This document shows, piece after piece, positions 39,415-50,400 of a stretch of DNA of 64,000 bases. The notes beneath the pieces are model-generated. The model had not been told where the DNA came from, ran no database searches, and was given only the letters and a program-made list of their open reading frames with translations. Both the position numbers and the translations under genes were made by a program. The DNA comes from Gavia stellata (Eukaryota; Chordata; Aves; Gaviiformes; Gaviidae). The DNA lies in assembly GCF_030936135.1 (NCBI RefSeq), contig NW_026776913.1:1-64000 (forward strand). Direction: 5' to 3'. Numbering within the stretch: position 1 is the first letter of the stretch; the number at the start of each line of letters is the position of its first letter.

Positions 39415-40147
39415 TTAACCTGGAATATGCATTCTCCAGAAACCCACAACACCTAAGAAAGCTTGTGTTTCCTTTTTGTTAGTTGGTGGAGACATGGCTG
39501 TTATTTTATTGATCACATCCATTGGGATATGGAGACGCCCATCCTGCCATTTTATTCCTAAAAACCGAATTTCCTCTGCAGGCCCTTTGACCTTACTTTG
39601 TTTTATAGCAAAACCAGCTTTCAGGAGAATCTGGATTATTCTTCTCCCCTTCTCAAACACTTCCTCCGCTGTGTTGCCCCACACAATGATGTCATCAATA
39701 TACTGCAGGTGTTCCGGAGCTTCGCCTTGTTCCAGTGCACTCTGTATCAGCCCATGACAAATGGTAGGACTATGTTTCCACCCCTGGGGCAGTCGATTCC
39801 AGGTGTACTGGATACCCCTCCATGTGAAAGCAAACTGTGGCCTGCACTCTGCTGCCAGAGGGATCGAGAAAAACGCATTGGCGATATCTATTGTTGCATA
39901 CCATTTGGCAGCCTTTGACTCCAGTTCATATTGAAGTTCTAGCATGTCTGGTACGGCAGCACTCAGCGGCGGTGTGACTTCATTCAGGCCTCGATAGTCC
40001 ACTGTTAACCGCCACTCTCCGTTAGATTTTTGCACGGGCCATAGGGGACTCTTAAAGGGTGAATGAGTCTTACTGATCACTCCTTTCCAGTTGATGGATC
40101 AACTTATGGATGGGAACCAGGGAGTCTCGATTGGTGTGATATTGTTG
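39415..40147 (-). pseudogene. ERVL-type reverse transcriptase remnant
   Basis: A frame from about 40080 to the TAA at 39415-39417 encodes the fingers and palm of a retroviral reverse transcriptase. Visible marks are WRLTVDYRGLN, the first catalytic aspartate in YATIDIANAF, LPQGWKHSP, and YIDD at 39691-39702, followed by FLGIKW and AFLGVVGFW. Upstream of 40080 the homologous sequence shifts frame and then meets the right LTR at 40148. The beginning of the domain and everything before it (protease, gag, leader) is therefore missing. It is not functional. Confidence 0.85.
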
Positions 40148-40726
40148 CCGCTCACTCACTCCCCCCTGGTGGGGTGGGGGAGAGAACCAGAAGAGTAAAG
40201 GTGAGAAAACTCGTGGGCTGAGATAAAAACAGTTTAATAGGTAGAGCAAAAAACACTGTGTGGAGAAGCAAAGCAAAAGAAGGAATTCATTCACCACTTC
40301 CCGTCGGCAGGCATGTGTTCAGCTATCTGCAGGGAAGCAGGGCTCCATCATGCATAGCGGTTGCTCGGGAAGACAAATGCCATTACTCCGAATGTCCCCA
40401 CCTTCCTTCTTCCTCACCCAGCTTGACATACTGAGCATGATGTCATATGGTATGGAATATCCCTTTGGTCAGTTGGGGTCAGCTGTCCCGGCTGTGTCCC
40501 CTCCCAACTTCCCGTGCACCCCCAGCCCACTCACCGGTGGGGTGGGGTGAGGAGCAGAAAAGGCCTTGGTGCTGTGTGAGCCCTGCTCAGCAGTAACTAA
40601 ACCATCCCTGCTTTATCAACATTGTTTCCAGCCCAAATCCAAAACACAGCCCCATACAATCCAAAACACAGCCCCATACTAGCTGCTATGAGGAAAGTTA
40701 ACCCTATCCCAGCCAAAACCAGCACA
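40148..40726 (-). repeat. ERVL-type LTR (5' LTR), missing its inner 41 bp
   Basis: This aligns along its length with 36500-37079, including the ACAGCCCCATAC duplication and the end CCAAAACCAGCACA. The first 41 bp of the left LTR have no counterpart, because sequence switches directly from reverse transcriptase to CCGCTCACTCACTC. By eye the two LTRs differ by a few percent. Its TATA and CRE motifs are mutated. Confidence 0.85.
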
Positions 40727-40734
40727 GCTGGTCA

Positions 40735-41370
40735 CCAGAGAGAGGAGATCAGCATCTCCCCCTCCGCTGCCCTCCTTGAGGAAGTTGCAGACTGCGATGA
40801 GCTCACCCCTCAGCCTTCTCTTCTCCAAGCTGAAACAAATCAAGTGACCTCAGCCACTGCTCCTAATTATGCCCTCGAGACCTTTCACCACCTTGGTTGC
40901 CCTTCCCTTGACACACTTTAATACTTTGGTGTCCTTCTTCTACTGAGGTGCCCCAAACGGCACACAGCACTTGAGGTGGGGCCGTACCAGTGCAGTGCGG
41001 AGTGGGACAATCACCTCCCTCCACCAGCTAGCGATGCTGTGCTTGATGCACCCCAGGACACGGGTGGCCCTTTTGACTGCCATGGCACACTATTGACTCC
41101 TATTCAATTTGCCCTGAACCCAAAAACCCCAGATCTCTTTCTGCAGGGCTGCTCTTCAGCCTCTCCTCCCCCAATTTGTATGTATAACTCGGATTACTGC
41201 ATCCCAGGTGGAGAATCCAGCTCTTGCTCCTGTTAAATTTGATGTGGTTGGCGATTGCCCGGCTCTCCAGTCTATCCAGTTCTCTCTATAAGGCCTCTCC
41301 ACCCTCAATCAAATCCAGACCTCCTCCTATTTCACCATCATCTGCAAACTTACTGAATTTATTGTATTAC
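40735..41370 (-). mobile_element. CR1-type LINE fragment, minus strand
   Basis: On the plus strand this reads as typical antisense CR1: CCTCAGCCTTCTCTTCTCCA, then GTGCCCCAAACGGCACACAG, GGGACAATCACCTCCCTC and CATCTGCAAACTTACTGA, in the order of a CR1 ORF2 end and upstream part. It has many substitutions and no open frame, so it is an old dead copy. It begins a few bases right of the LTR. Confidence 0.8.
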
Positions 41371-41389
41371 TGTATTCAGGAAGTCATGG

Positions 41390-41790
41390 TAGGTGGTTAA
41401 ATCTGCTGGGAAACAGGCACAGGCATAGGACAGTGTAGGAAAGCCTGCGGTGGGGACAGCTGAGAGTCTTGGTGGGTCTGGGACCTCTCAACAACACAAG
41501 TGGGGTCCTTGTCCTCTTCGCTGTCACTTCTGCCTCTTCCAAGAAGGTCACCATTTCCTTACAGCCCCAGTGCTTTCTTGCCTCCTCATCCTTCATAGAG
41601 GCTGGGAGCTGTGCGACCGCTGTCCTGCACTTGCCATTGCACACCCCACATCCCACTGCTCATAGGAAGAGCCCTGAGCATCCAGTGAGGGACAGGATGC
41701 CTTTTGCAAGGTGATGGGGGTCAGGACTAGGTCATCCTCCCTAGAGAAAGACATCAAGGGCCTGCTTGGCATCAGAGCCACCCCCACATT
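41390..41790 (-). repeat. Low-copy duplicated block, copy A (inverted)
   Basis: Its reverse complement aligns with 46560-46850 and 50900-51200. Shared marks in order are GTCCCTCAC, GCTCAGGGCTCTTCCT or a close variant, GGGATGTG, GCAATG(G)CAAGTGCAG and a later GTGTCAG-type stretch. It is about 300-400 bp and diverged. Function is unknown. The other two copies lie beside the olfactory receptor gene. Confidence 0.6.
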
Positions 41791-42619
41791 TCATTTTCCA
41801 CCTCTTATCCATCACCTCTGACTTCCTCTTTCACCAGCCCCCAGGGATGGTCACCTTGTCCAGCGTTCCCTCCGTGGTCTCCAGTGATGGCTCTCGGTTG
41901 GGCTCACTAATACCTTCAGAAACCTGGAGGTTTGCTTCTCCTTTTCCTTCTCTAGAGGCCTGATCAATCTTTCAGGATCTGCAGTTCAGGAACTTGGCTC
42001 CAGACGGCACTCGAACATTAAAAAAAGCCCTAACAAGCCAATTTTCCTGATTTTCTGGTTTTATGTGGTTCATTTGAGAGCTTTCAGGAGTGTATTCAAG
42101 GTGAAAAGAGTTCATCATTCACCAACAGGAAGAAAGAATTTATTCTTTTCCCACTTCCCTTTATTTTTCTGCATAAACCTCAAGTGATAGCAGCAATCTG
42201 CCACTGATACTGAAAGAGAGCATATCCTAACTGACGAGGAATATATAGGGAAGTCACTACCCTTTATGGCAGAAACTATATGTGCAGTCTTGGTACCTTC
42301 CACCAACGCCACCATTTCTATCTTCAACCACGTGCGCCTTACAGCAGTGTTGTAAAAACAGAGTCTTCTCAACTAAAGTCTGCAGCTGCGTGTTTCAGCC
42401 CCTTGGCACCAATTCCCACTGTTTCACCTGGAGAACGAGCTGCACACAGGCACAGAAGGAAGTTTCTTACTTGCCAACAAACAAAACCAAAGGTAGACAT
42501 AGTTCAATACAACATAGAAGACATTCCTCACCTGTATATTAAGGTCATGTTACCTCCTCATAAGTCCACTTTCCACAGTGGATAGCCTTAGACCGATGCA
42601 AAACACATCATTGTGTGAA
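41791..42619. other. Unassigned noncoding sequence
   Basis: No gene, known repeat or RNA was recognised. Open frames are short and unlike known proteins. Confidence 0.4.
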
Positions 42620-42856
42620 CCACACATTCCAAGGGCACCCAAAACACTTTCTGTCCCCTCCCAAGCCCTTGCCCACCTCCCCAGGCCTTTGCAGGGGAGG
42701 GAGGTTGGAGAGGTAGCCTTGATGCTGCACCGGCACTGCTAAGCAAGAGCCAAAACAGCGGTGTGGTAGCAACAGCACTCCGGCTACAAATACAAAGCTG
42801 AGCACCATGAGGGCTGCTATGGGGAACGTTAACTCCACCCCAGCCAGGGCCAGGAC
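42620..42856 (-). repeat. Older ERVL-type LTR remnant
   Basis: Near its end the sequence follows the LTR pattern CAAATACAAAGCTGAGCACC, then GGCTGCTATGGGGAACGTTAA, then CCCAGCCAGGGCCAGGACA. This parallels the last 100 bp of the LTRs at 36459 and 40148 in the same orientation, but much more diverged. The outer part is not recognisable, so the left edge is approximate. Confidence 0.5.
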
Positions 42857-43424
42857 ATGGCCAAATCTCCAGGTGTGTCAAGGTCTCTCTGGACTGAAGC
42901 TCCAACAGTCCAGCTGTTAAAGCACGTGTGCCAATGGTCATCCTGAGTCGTGGTGCCTCCAACAAGATCAGAACACTACAGATGACAAGAAGACTACTAG
43001 TGTAATGGAGCTGCTAACCAAGGTAGAAAGTACTGTGGTAACCATCTCAGAACCACCAAAGGAGGGTCCAAAGTGAAGCCAAGGCAGGGCCAGTGGGGAA
43101 ACGGTGAAAAGGAGTTGGATTTTACATGGGAGGGGATAAGGATGATTGAAGAGTAGGGCTTGAGAGGTGGGAAAAGAGTGAAAGGGGAATGAAAGGTGAA
43201 GCAAAGGGAATGATCAGGGCTGCTTGAGAGAAACCTGTCAAGCAGCCCTGCATCTGAGCAACACTGCCTGGAAGCGGATAAGCAAGCTCCAGCTGCTCTG
43301 ACCATACTAACATCTGACTTACTTCCATGGTGGTCATGTGGAACTGAAAACTTTCCTGACTCTCATCAAGGAAAGACCCAGAGGGGAAGGAACTGCAGCA
43401 TCATTTAGTTTTCCACTCTTCTGA
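42857..43424. other. Unassigned sequence, possibly old retroviral interior
   Basis: Nothing was recognised with confidence. It follows an LTR remnant, so it may be decayed internal ERV sequence, but I see no diagnostic motif. Confidence 0.3.
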
Positions 43425-44640
43425 ATGGGACTCCAGGGGGTCTCTGCTCTGACCTCCTTCTCACAGCAGAAGCAGCTATGGAGTCAGACCACGTTGCTTA
43501 AGGCTTTATCCAGTGGAGGCTGAAAGCATCCAAGGACAGAGATGGCACAATGTCTCTGGGAAACCTGCTCTGATGCTTGGATGCCCTCATGGAGAAAATG
43601 TTTTTCCTTATCTCCAGCCTGACTAGTCCTTATTTCAACACTTGACTATTGTTGATTATCCTCCTGCCAAAGGTCACGGTGACAAGACTGGTTCCATCTC
43701 CCTGAAAACATCCCCACAGTGACTGGCAGGCTGATATTCCTGAGGCCTTCCCTTCTCCAGGCTGAACAAGGACTTGTCCCTCAGTTCCTCCTCCAATGTA
43801 AGTCCTCAAGCCCCTGAGCATCTTGGCGGTCTTCCTCTGAACTCGCTCCCGGCTATCAACATGTTCCTTGCTGTAATGGGTTATTTCTGGCCAATAGCCC
43901 AGCAGCCACACAGCCGCTCACTCCCTCCTCCCCTGCCACACATGAGGCCCAGAAATTTACATGGTAGTGTACAGATGTTCTAATTTGCTTTCTGTCCTCC
44001 AGCACCACCAGGGCCATTTACGCAGAGCTGATCCCCAGCCAGGCAGTCCTCAGCCCCTACCACTGCAGGGCGTTAGTCTGTCCCAGGCACAGGACCTGCC
44101 ATTTGGCCGCCTTCTATCCCATGAAGGTTCTGACAGGATGGTCCTCCCACCTCTCCAGTTTCCCCTCTATGGCATCCCTAGGGCACAGCAATGGTCCTCC
44201 CAATTTAGGGTCATCGACAAACAAGGTGAGAGTTGCCTCCTCCAAGTCATAGCTACACGTATTAAACTGCCCAGGTTCAGCAGAGTCCCCTGTGCTGCCC
44301 CACATGCCCCAGTATGTCCCATTAGCCTCCAGGTAGACTATGACCCCGTCACCACTGCTCTCTCAGCCTGATCATCCAACTGGTGCTTCACCCATCTGTT
44401 TGTCAACCCATCCAGACTGTAAGAACCTAACTTGGGTAGAAGAATATTGAGGGAGACCATGCCACAAGTCTTGCTTAAGCTGAGGTAAACAACATCTACT
44501 GTTCTCCCCTCATGCACAAATGCAGCTACATCATCATGAAGGCAATCAAGTCGGTGAGGCATGATTCACCCTTGGTGAGTCCATGCTGACTGCTTTTGGA
44601 CAAATTCTTCTCTTTCAAGGTGCCAGAAATGTCACCCAAG
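43425..44640 (-). mobile_element. CR1-type LINE fragments, minus strand, interrupted near 43.9 kb
   Basis: Two antisense CR1 stretches lie in consistent order. The first (to about 43870) includes CCAAGGACAGAGATGGCACA, GTTTTTCCTTATCTCCAGCC and CCCTTCTCCAGGCTGAACAA. The second (from about 44000) includes CACAGGACCTGCCATTTGGC, CTTAAGCTGAGGTAAACAAC and GTGAGTCCATGCTGACTGC. Between them is about 120 bp containing CACAGCCGCTCACTCCCTCC, which resembles the U5 end of the ERVL-type LTR. No open frame remains. Confidence 0.7.
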
Positions 44641-44689
44641 AGGCCTCTAACTGATGGCACACTCCTCACCAAATGAGTACACCTGTACT

Positions 44690-45237
44690 CGGCGCTGGTG
44701 AGGCCGTACCTTGAATACTGTGTTCAGTTTTGGGCCCCTCACTACAAGAAGGACATTGAGGTGCTGGAGTGTGTCCAGAGAAGAGCGAGAAAGCTCGTGA
44801 GGTGTCTGGAGCACAAGTCTTATGAGGAGCGGCTGAGGGAACTGGGGTTGTTCAGTCTGCAGAAGAGGAGGCTGAGGGGAGACCTCATCGCTCTCTACAA
44901 TTACCTGAAAGGGCGTTTCAGAGAGGTGGGTGTTGGCCTCTTCTCCCAAGTGACTAGTGACAGGACAAGAGGAAATGGCCTCAAGTTGCACCAGGGGAGG
45001 TTTAGACTCCATATTAGAAAAAATTTCTTTACTGAGAGAGTGGTAAGGCAATGGAATAAGCTGCCCAAGGAAGTGCTGGAGTCACCATCCTTGGAGGTTT
45101 TCAAGGAACGTGTGGATGAGGCATTGTGAGACATGGTTTAATGGGCATGGTGGTGTTTGTAGGTTGATGGTTGGACTTGATGATCTTACAGGTCTTTTCC
45201 AACCTTAGTGATTCTGTGATTCTGTGATTCTGTGAAG
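44690..45237 (+). mobile_element. CR1-type LINE 3' end with ATTCTGTG tail
   Basis: A frame from about 44698 to the TGA at 45127-45129 encodes the last 140 or so residues of CR1 ORF2: [20 protein letters not shown], then [41 protein letters not shown] and [17 protein letters not shown]. The 3' UTR ends in three ATTCTGTG repeats (45211-45234), the diagnostic CR1 tail. It is 5' truncated at an antisense CR1 copy, as usual for this LINE. The intact reading frame suggests it is younger than its neighbours, but it lacks the reverse transcriptase core and endonuclease. Confidence 0.9.
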
Positions 45238-46270
45238 TGAGCTTGTACAGCCTGGGGTTCCCTGGGGTGCACTTTTGGCCTCCTTCCAAGAGGGGTGCAC
45301 CATTGCTTTGTCCTCACTCACAAGAGACCTCTACCAATCCCATGACCTTTCAAAAGGCATATTCCAAGGAAATGCTGACCTTCCCCTGTAACAACAGGAC
45401 CACTCTTCTGCCTGTCCTACGCTGTATTTCATTTCTCTGATCTTTCATAGACATTCCCCTGCCCTGATACAAAGACCATTTCTAAAGTCGTCGTTTCAGA
45501 TGCAGACTGCCTGGGCAAAGGCCCTTTCCATTATTCTCCAGTTTTCTCCTTCCCTTTCTCTTTGTTCGTTCTGGTACCTCTCAACTGCGCTGCTGCTTTG
45601 AGCTTCAGGGACTAAAAGCCGGCCTGTCCTTCAGTAGTCTAATTGTCTCTCTTTAAGAGCCAACTCTTTAATTATGTTGATATTTACTTTTTTGTATCTC
45701 CCTATCTAAAGCATTTCTCATGAGATTATCCCTTGTAGAAAGTCAGCCTCATGAGACCTAGCTTGTACTTTACGTGTGGTTGAGGAGTGCGTTTTAATGT
45801 TTATGAAACTTTTCCTTGCTTTCCTTCTCTTTGCTTGCAAAGAGGAACATTCCCTCTGTGCTGGTGTGCAGGCAGTTCTCTAAGGAAAGCAGGTGGGAGG
45901 TGGTGCAATGGCGCTGTAACATTCAGCTCCCAGAGTCCCGAGAAGTCTGACGGAAGGCAAAGTGAGGCAAGTCCCAGGTGGCCAAGGACAGAAATGGTGG
46001 GGCTGGGGAGGTGAGGAGCAAGGGTGTCCATGCAGTGTCAGGCCTCAAGGGACTGCTTTTCCTCCCCGACACTCTGGGTCAATATCAACTGGAGAATGCT
46101 GCTGTCACCTCTTCTTTAAAATGAAAGGAATAAAATGTAACATTTTAAAAAATGTATTTTTTATTAGGGGCACTTTGAAATCTTCCTCTTTAACTGCACT
46201 ATGAAATGATTCCAATTAGTTGCACAAGTCTTGAAGACTTGAAGAAAGTGACACGCAGGGAAATAGCTCG
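45238..46270. other. Unassigned noncoding sequence
   Basis: No gene or familiar repeat was recognised. An AT-rich patch lies near 46138-46170. Confidence 0.4.
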
Positions 46271-46850
46271 TTAGGGCTTTCTGTACTTTAATGAACCCCA
46301 CGGTGTATTTGGGCCTGTAGTCCATGAACCTCTGATGATGAGAGTGATCAAGCCTCTCAAGAAGTCAAAGGCAGAAGCAAAAGCTAAAGAACCTTGAAGC
46401 ATTAGTGGGTCCCACTGAGGGGCATTACTGACAGAGCCTCCCCAGGGACTCGTTAGAGCCGATAACTGGAGGCTGTGATTGCAGGGAGGCAAAGGCACTG
46501 TGCAGGTGGCTGTAATGCTGAGAAAGCCCTTGGATTGTTAGATGAAGCAGAAAGGCCAAACCCTGAGCCCCAGGCCCTGGGCAGGCAGAGCTGGTCCCTC
46601 ACGTGTGGCTCAGGGCTCTTCCTGGGGGCAGGGGGATGTGAGGATGAGCAATGCCAAGTGCAGAAAAACAGCGCAACACTTCCCGGCCTCCCCAGAAGGG
46701 GCGAGGAAGAACCAAAGTCCAGAGCCTCCGGGTTTCTCCTGGTAGGTGTCAGTAGCAGAGGCAACTGCCATAGCCCAGAGGACAAAGACCTTGGCCCTGT
46801 TGGGCTTTGGGGAGGGTTTGGTGTTCTGCTGAGGGTGTCTAGTTAGTGCC
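46271..46850 (+). repeat. Low-copy duplicated block, copy B
   Basis: It aligns with 50645-51200 over about 550 bp in the same orientation. Shared marks are AGTCCATGAACCTC, CCTCTCAAGA, GGGTCCCAC, GCCTCCCCAGGG, GGCAAAGGCA and then TGGTCCCTCAC or CGGTCCCTCAC. The right half also matches copy A in reverse. Its role is unknown. It sits downstream of the minus-strand receptor gene. Confidence 0.65.
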
Positions 46851-47110
46851 AGGGGAGGGGCTCGCTTTGTGGATTAGGTTTGTGTAGGGCTGTGGGGAGG
46901 GTGAGGGTCAAGGCTAGCATTTAATGGCAGGGATACAGGCTGGGAATTGGAGTGAGTAACAGGGTAGGAGGAGGAGTTTCTGGTTTGGGGCTTTGGTTTA
47001 GAGGTAAGGTTTGAGGTTAGGGATTAGAGCAGTGGATTCCTGTCAGGGTGAAGGGTGCCATATCAGGGTAGGGTTAGGGCTTCAGGTTACTGCTTAGAAA
47101 GAGGGTAAAG
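46851..47110. other. G-rich sequence with scattered TTAGGG-like words
   Basis: The strand is rich in GGG, GAGGTTAGGG and GTAGGGTTAGGGC, mixed with unrelated sequence. There is no run of the hexamer, so a telomeric origin is only a possibility. Confidence 0.3.
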
Positions 47111-47934
47111 GCCTCACGTGAATGTTTTCTCAGTCAGTATCACAGTGGCATCAGGATTACCCAAACGCATCTTTCCTCTTCAAAACCTTTCATCTTTGTT
47201 GGCCAAACCTCTCTGCCCTCCTCCAAATCTTGTCCCAGCTCCCCCTGACCTCCCCAAATCTGTCATCTTGTTGGGGGCAGCATTGCAATGGCTTTCGAGA
47301 CCTCAGAGTATCTGTCTCCCCACTGCTGGCTGCTCAGACCTGACCTCACAGCCAGCACCCAAGGGGACACAACGTGCTGCTGTGCTGGAGAGGCCTCGTC
47401 GCAGTCTGCCCAGCAGTGTTGAAGGCAGGTGATGCCTTCCACCACCCCTAGGTACTCTGCCTGCCTGCCAGCTCAGGCTCCAGAAGGGCTCCCAGACGTC
47501 CTGGGACGCATTTCCCACGTGGGTGCTTCAGCTCCAAAGGGCAGCGACCATCTCTTTATGGGTAACTGAATCCAGCCCTGCATGTAGATTTTTAGGAGAA
47601 ACTTGACAGCTCTGCAGAAAAGACCTCAATGTAATAGCTGGAAAAGTCTTCCTTTCCAGCATGGCTGGCTTTTCATGAAATTTCATGATTTTTTTTCATA
47701 GTTTTTTATTAACAGCAGCAAGAGCATGTACTGGCAAGCTGATTACACGCCCTTGCTCTCTGTTAATTGTTTTATGCAGCCCCTTAGCAAAATAAATTCT
47801 CTTATCTTTTGTTCAATTGGAGAAGCATTGCTCAGAAGAACTACTGTCTTTATATTGGCACATTTCATCTCTCTACTTCTGCCTCTCTCTCTTTTCTCCT
47901 TCCTCTGCCTATCCTATCTTCATGGAAAAGACTC
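47111..47934. other. Unassigned noncoding sequence
   Basis: No gene, RNA or recognised repeat was found. T-rich and A-rich patches occur near 47689-47712. Confidence 0.4.
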
Positions 47935-48080
47935 ACTGCATGACAGAATAACTCAGGTTGGAAGAGACTTGACCATTGTCTTGTCCGTCCCTCCTGCTCG
48001 AGGCAGGAGATGCTCACCCTGATGGCTTTGCCCTGGGTATGTCCCTCAGTGACACTCACCATCCCCACTGTCACTAGACA
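47935..48080 (-). mobile_element. Short CR1-like 3' fragment
   Basis: ACTCAGGTTGGAAGAGACTT followed by GTCCCTCC resembles the antisense 3' end of CR1. It is short and diverged. Confidence 0.5.
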
Positions 48081-48254
48081 CACACAGAGATCAGTTCAAA
48101 ATCCATCCCTTGGTCTCTAAAAGGGCATGATGTGACAAGGAGGTTTTTGCTCCCAAATCCGTGGATCAATGAGCCCTTTTGGGCTTTTGTTCTTCTTAAC
48201 ACCAGCTTTGGAAGAAGAGCCAACCGTGCAGGCAGCGTGCAGGGGAGATCCCAT

Positions 48255-48260
48255 TTTATT
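48255..48260 (-). terminator. Polyadenylation signal of the minus-strand olfactory receptor gene
   Basis: AATAAA on the minus strand lies about 235 bp past the stop codon. Its context, GTAATAAAATGGGATCTCC, closely matches the AATAAA context after the second receptor gene (63863), which supports use in both. Confidence 0.65.
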
Positions 48261-48495
48261 ACAGAGCTAGTGTGAGAGAGTCAGATATGAGCCAGTGTTA
48301 CACAAATTTCTCTGAGGTGTCCAGATGAGAGAGAGCACATTCCTGCCTCAGGTGTAGCGGGACAAATCCAAAGAGTCATGCAGGAAAATAATAGGGAGAA
48401 ATAACAACAACAAAACCAGCAACAGAGTGAATAAACAAAGCTCTAACACATTACAGGATGCACTGGGAATCATGTGTGAAGAGAGATGGCAGGTC

Positions 48496-49428
48496 TCAGC
48501 TGTTGAAAAGTGTCCGTGAAAACCATTTCTTCATGGCATCCTTGAGCTCCTGGTTCCTCATGCTGTAGATGAGGGGGTTCACTGCTGGAGGCACCACCGA
48601 GTACAGAACTGCCATCACCAGGTCCAGGGATGGGGAGGAGATGGAGGGGGGCTTCAGGTAGGAAAACATGATGGTGCTGAGGAACAGGGAGACCACAGCT
48701 AGGTGAGGGAGGCATGTGGAAAAGGCTTTGTGCCGTCCCTGCTCAGAGGGGATCCTCAGCACGGCCCTCAAGATCTGCACATAGGACAGCACAATAAAAA
48801 CAAAACACCCAAAAGCAAAACAAGCGCTAACCACAATAAGCCCAACTTCCCTGAGGTAGGAGTCTGAGCACGAGAGTTTGAGGATCTGGGGAACTTCACA
48901 GAAAAACTGCTTTAGAACAGTGCCTTGGCAGATTGGTAGTGAAAATGTATTGGCTGTTTGCAGCACAGCATTGAGCAACCCACTGCCCCAGGCAGCTGCT
49001 GCCATGTGGACACAAGCTCTGCTGCCCAGGAGGGTCCCGTAGTGCAGGGGTTTGCAGATGGCAGTGTAGCGGTCATAGGCCATGATGGTGAGAAGATAAA
49101 ACTCTGCTGCAATGAAAAAGAGAAACAGAAAGACCTGGGCAGCACATCCTGAGTAGGAGATGGCCCTGGTATCCCAGAGGGAATTGGCCATGGCTTTGGG
49201 GAGAGTGGTAGAGATGGAGCCCAGGTCGAGGAGGGAGAGGTTAAGGAGGAAGAAGTACATGGGGCTGTGGAGGTGGTGGTCGCAGACTATGGCAGTGATG
49301 ATGAGGCCATTGCCCAGGAGGGCAGCCAGGTAGATGCCCAGGAAGAGGCAGAAGTGCAAGAGCTGCAGCTCCCACGTGTCTGCGAATGCCAGGAGGAGGA
49401 ACTGGGTGATAGAGCTGCTGTTGGACAT
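48496..49428 (-). CDS. OR14-like: Olfactory receptor, OR14-like (bird gamma-c type), intact
   Basis: This 310-residue class A GPCR would sit in the cilia of olfactory neurons and signal odorant binding through G-olf (family knowledge). The coding region is a single uninterrupted exon. Visible landmarks are an N-glycosylation site (N3-S-S), TM1 GN at 39-40, LHSPMYFFL at 53-61, C95, MAYDRYTAIC at 116-125, loop-2 cysteines C167, C177 and C187, SYVQIL at 215-220, KAFSTCLPH at 234-242 and NPLIY at 284-288. The frame is open 17 codons further upstream, but I chose the ATG at 49428. MSNSSS is the family N-terminus and a splice acceptor (49452-49453) lies just before it. All conserved residues are present, so it is probably functional. 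Length is normal for the family (about 305-320). The paralogue at 62724 faces the opposite way. Ligand unknown. Confidence 0.95.
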   Translation of the reverse strand: MSNSSSITQFLLLAFADTWELQLLHFCLFLGIYLAALLGNGLIITAIVCDHHLHSPMYFFLLNLSLLDLGSISTTLPKAMANSLWDTRAISYSGCAAQVFLFLFFIAAEFYLLTIMAYDRYTAICKPLHYGTLLGSRACVHMAAAAWGSGLLNAVLQTANTFSLPICQGTVLKQFFCEVPQILKLSCSDSYLREVGLIVVSACFAFGCFVFIVLSYVQILRAVLRIPSEQGRHKAFSTCLPHLAVVSLFLSTIMFSYLKPPSISSPSLDLVMAVLYSVVPPAVNPLIYSMRNQELKDAMKKWFSRTLFNS

Positions 49429-49451
49429 TTTCTTCCTCCAGGCATGGGGAC

Positions 49452-50400
49452 CTGTGCAAGGAGAAAAAGGCAGTGACAAGTTGAGAAGGACTTCTCTGAT
49501 GAAAAACCTATGCCATTTCCCATAGAAATCCCCCTCCCTCAGCTGAATGAGGACTGAGTCAGCTCATTCCCCAACCCCACCAACTGAGCGACATGGTGCC
49601 TCACAGTTTAAAAAAAACTGAGGCACCTACCTGCCATGAAGACATACCTGGCGCAGTGTCCCCCCAAACAGAAGCTGACCTTCACCCTCCACACCAACTC
49701 CTGAGATTTGAGAGCACCACAGGCAGGTGTAGAAATACATAATATGTCTGTGGTCTGAAAAACTGAAGCAAGGAGAGAAAGGCTGATGGGCAGGCAGTGA
49801 AGCCTTCCCCTTACCCAGCCGTGCTCTCTACCTCACAGATAGCAACACTGCAGGGCACTTGTTTTTAGCATATTTGTTGTGTATCGACTGTAGGACACAT
49901 GCACTGGTCCTACGCTGGAGGTCCAGCTGCTGAGGAGGTGAACAACCCTCTGCAAATGTCCCCAGAGTGATCTGGAGCTGTGATCAGCCCTGACCCACAC
50001 AGCACCCTCTCAACAGCAGAAGGACCCTGCCATTGCACTGGTCTCTCCTTCCACCCCCAGCTTCTCCCCACAGCGCCGTGGGGAGCTCCCCGGGCAGGCT
50101 GAGTGCTGACCCTGGCAGGCAGCAGAGTCCCTGCCCCAGCACCCAGCCCCGGGGGTGCAGGGACCCTGCTCGGAAGGACAGCCCTGGGCACCCCTGGCTG
50201 CACACCCACCTTCACACCCTGCAGCCGTCCCTGGCAGAAGGCAGCCCTCATGCCCTGTCCCTCTGATGGTGCAGCAGGGAAGCCCTGCTCTGGGGCACCT
50301 CCTCCTCCTCTATACAGGAGTGAGATTCCTGGGTACCATGCCAGCTTTACGAGAGCCCTCCATGAACTGCAGCTGCATTGCCCTGCAGCCAGAGACTTAC
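49452..50400 (-). other. Predicted intron upstream of the minus-strand receptor
   Basis: The minus-strand donor is ACACG|GTAAGT (GT side at 50400). The acceptor is a pyrimidine-rich TTTTTCTCCTTGCACAG ending at 49452, 23 bases before the ATG. Intron length is 949 bp. The same donor and acceptor contexts flank the intron of the second receptor (61459-62700). Confidence 0.7.

Larger units (their letters stand above)
36459..40726 (-). mobile_element. Degraded ERVL-type endogenous retrovirus, minus strand
   Basis: This provirus has two LTRs (36459-37079 and 40148-40726) around pol remnants read from the minus strand: reverse transcriptase, then RNase H, then integrase. Leader, gag, protease and the start of reverse transcriptase are gone. 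The reverse transcriptase fragment runs straight into the right LTR, which itself lacks the outer 41 bp at that junction. No env or dUTPase was seen. The LTR sequence and pol type match the class III (ERVL-like) elements common in bird genomes. The flanking 5 bp differ (GCTCT left, GCTGG right), so no clean target duplication is visible. The left flank is satellite and the right flank is CR1 debris. Confidence 0.88.

Noticed and set aside
42588-42965. A 125-codon minus-strand open frame
   Set aside because: It overlaps an LTR remnant and has no known domain.
49241-49525. Open frames on the other strand and in other frames of the receptor genes
   Set aside because: They are shadows of GC-rich receptor coding sequence with no family resemblance.
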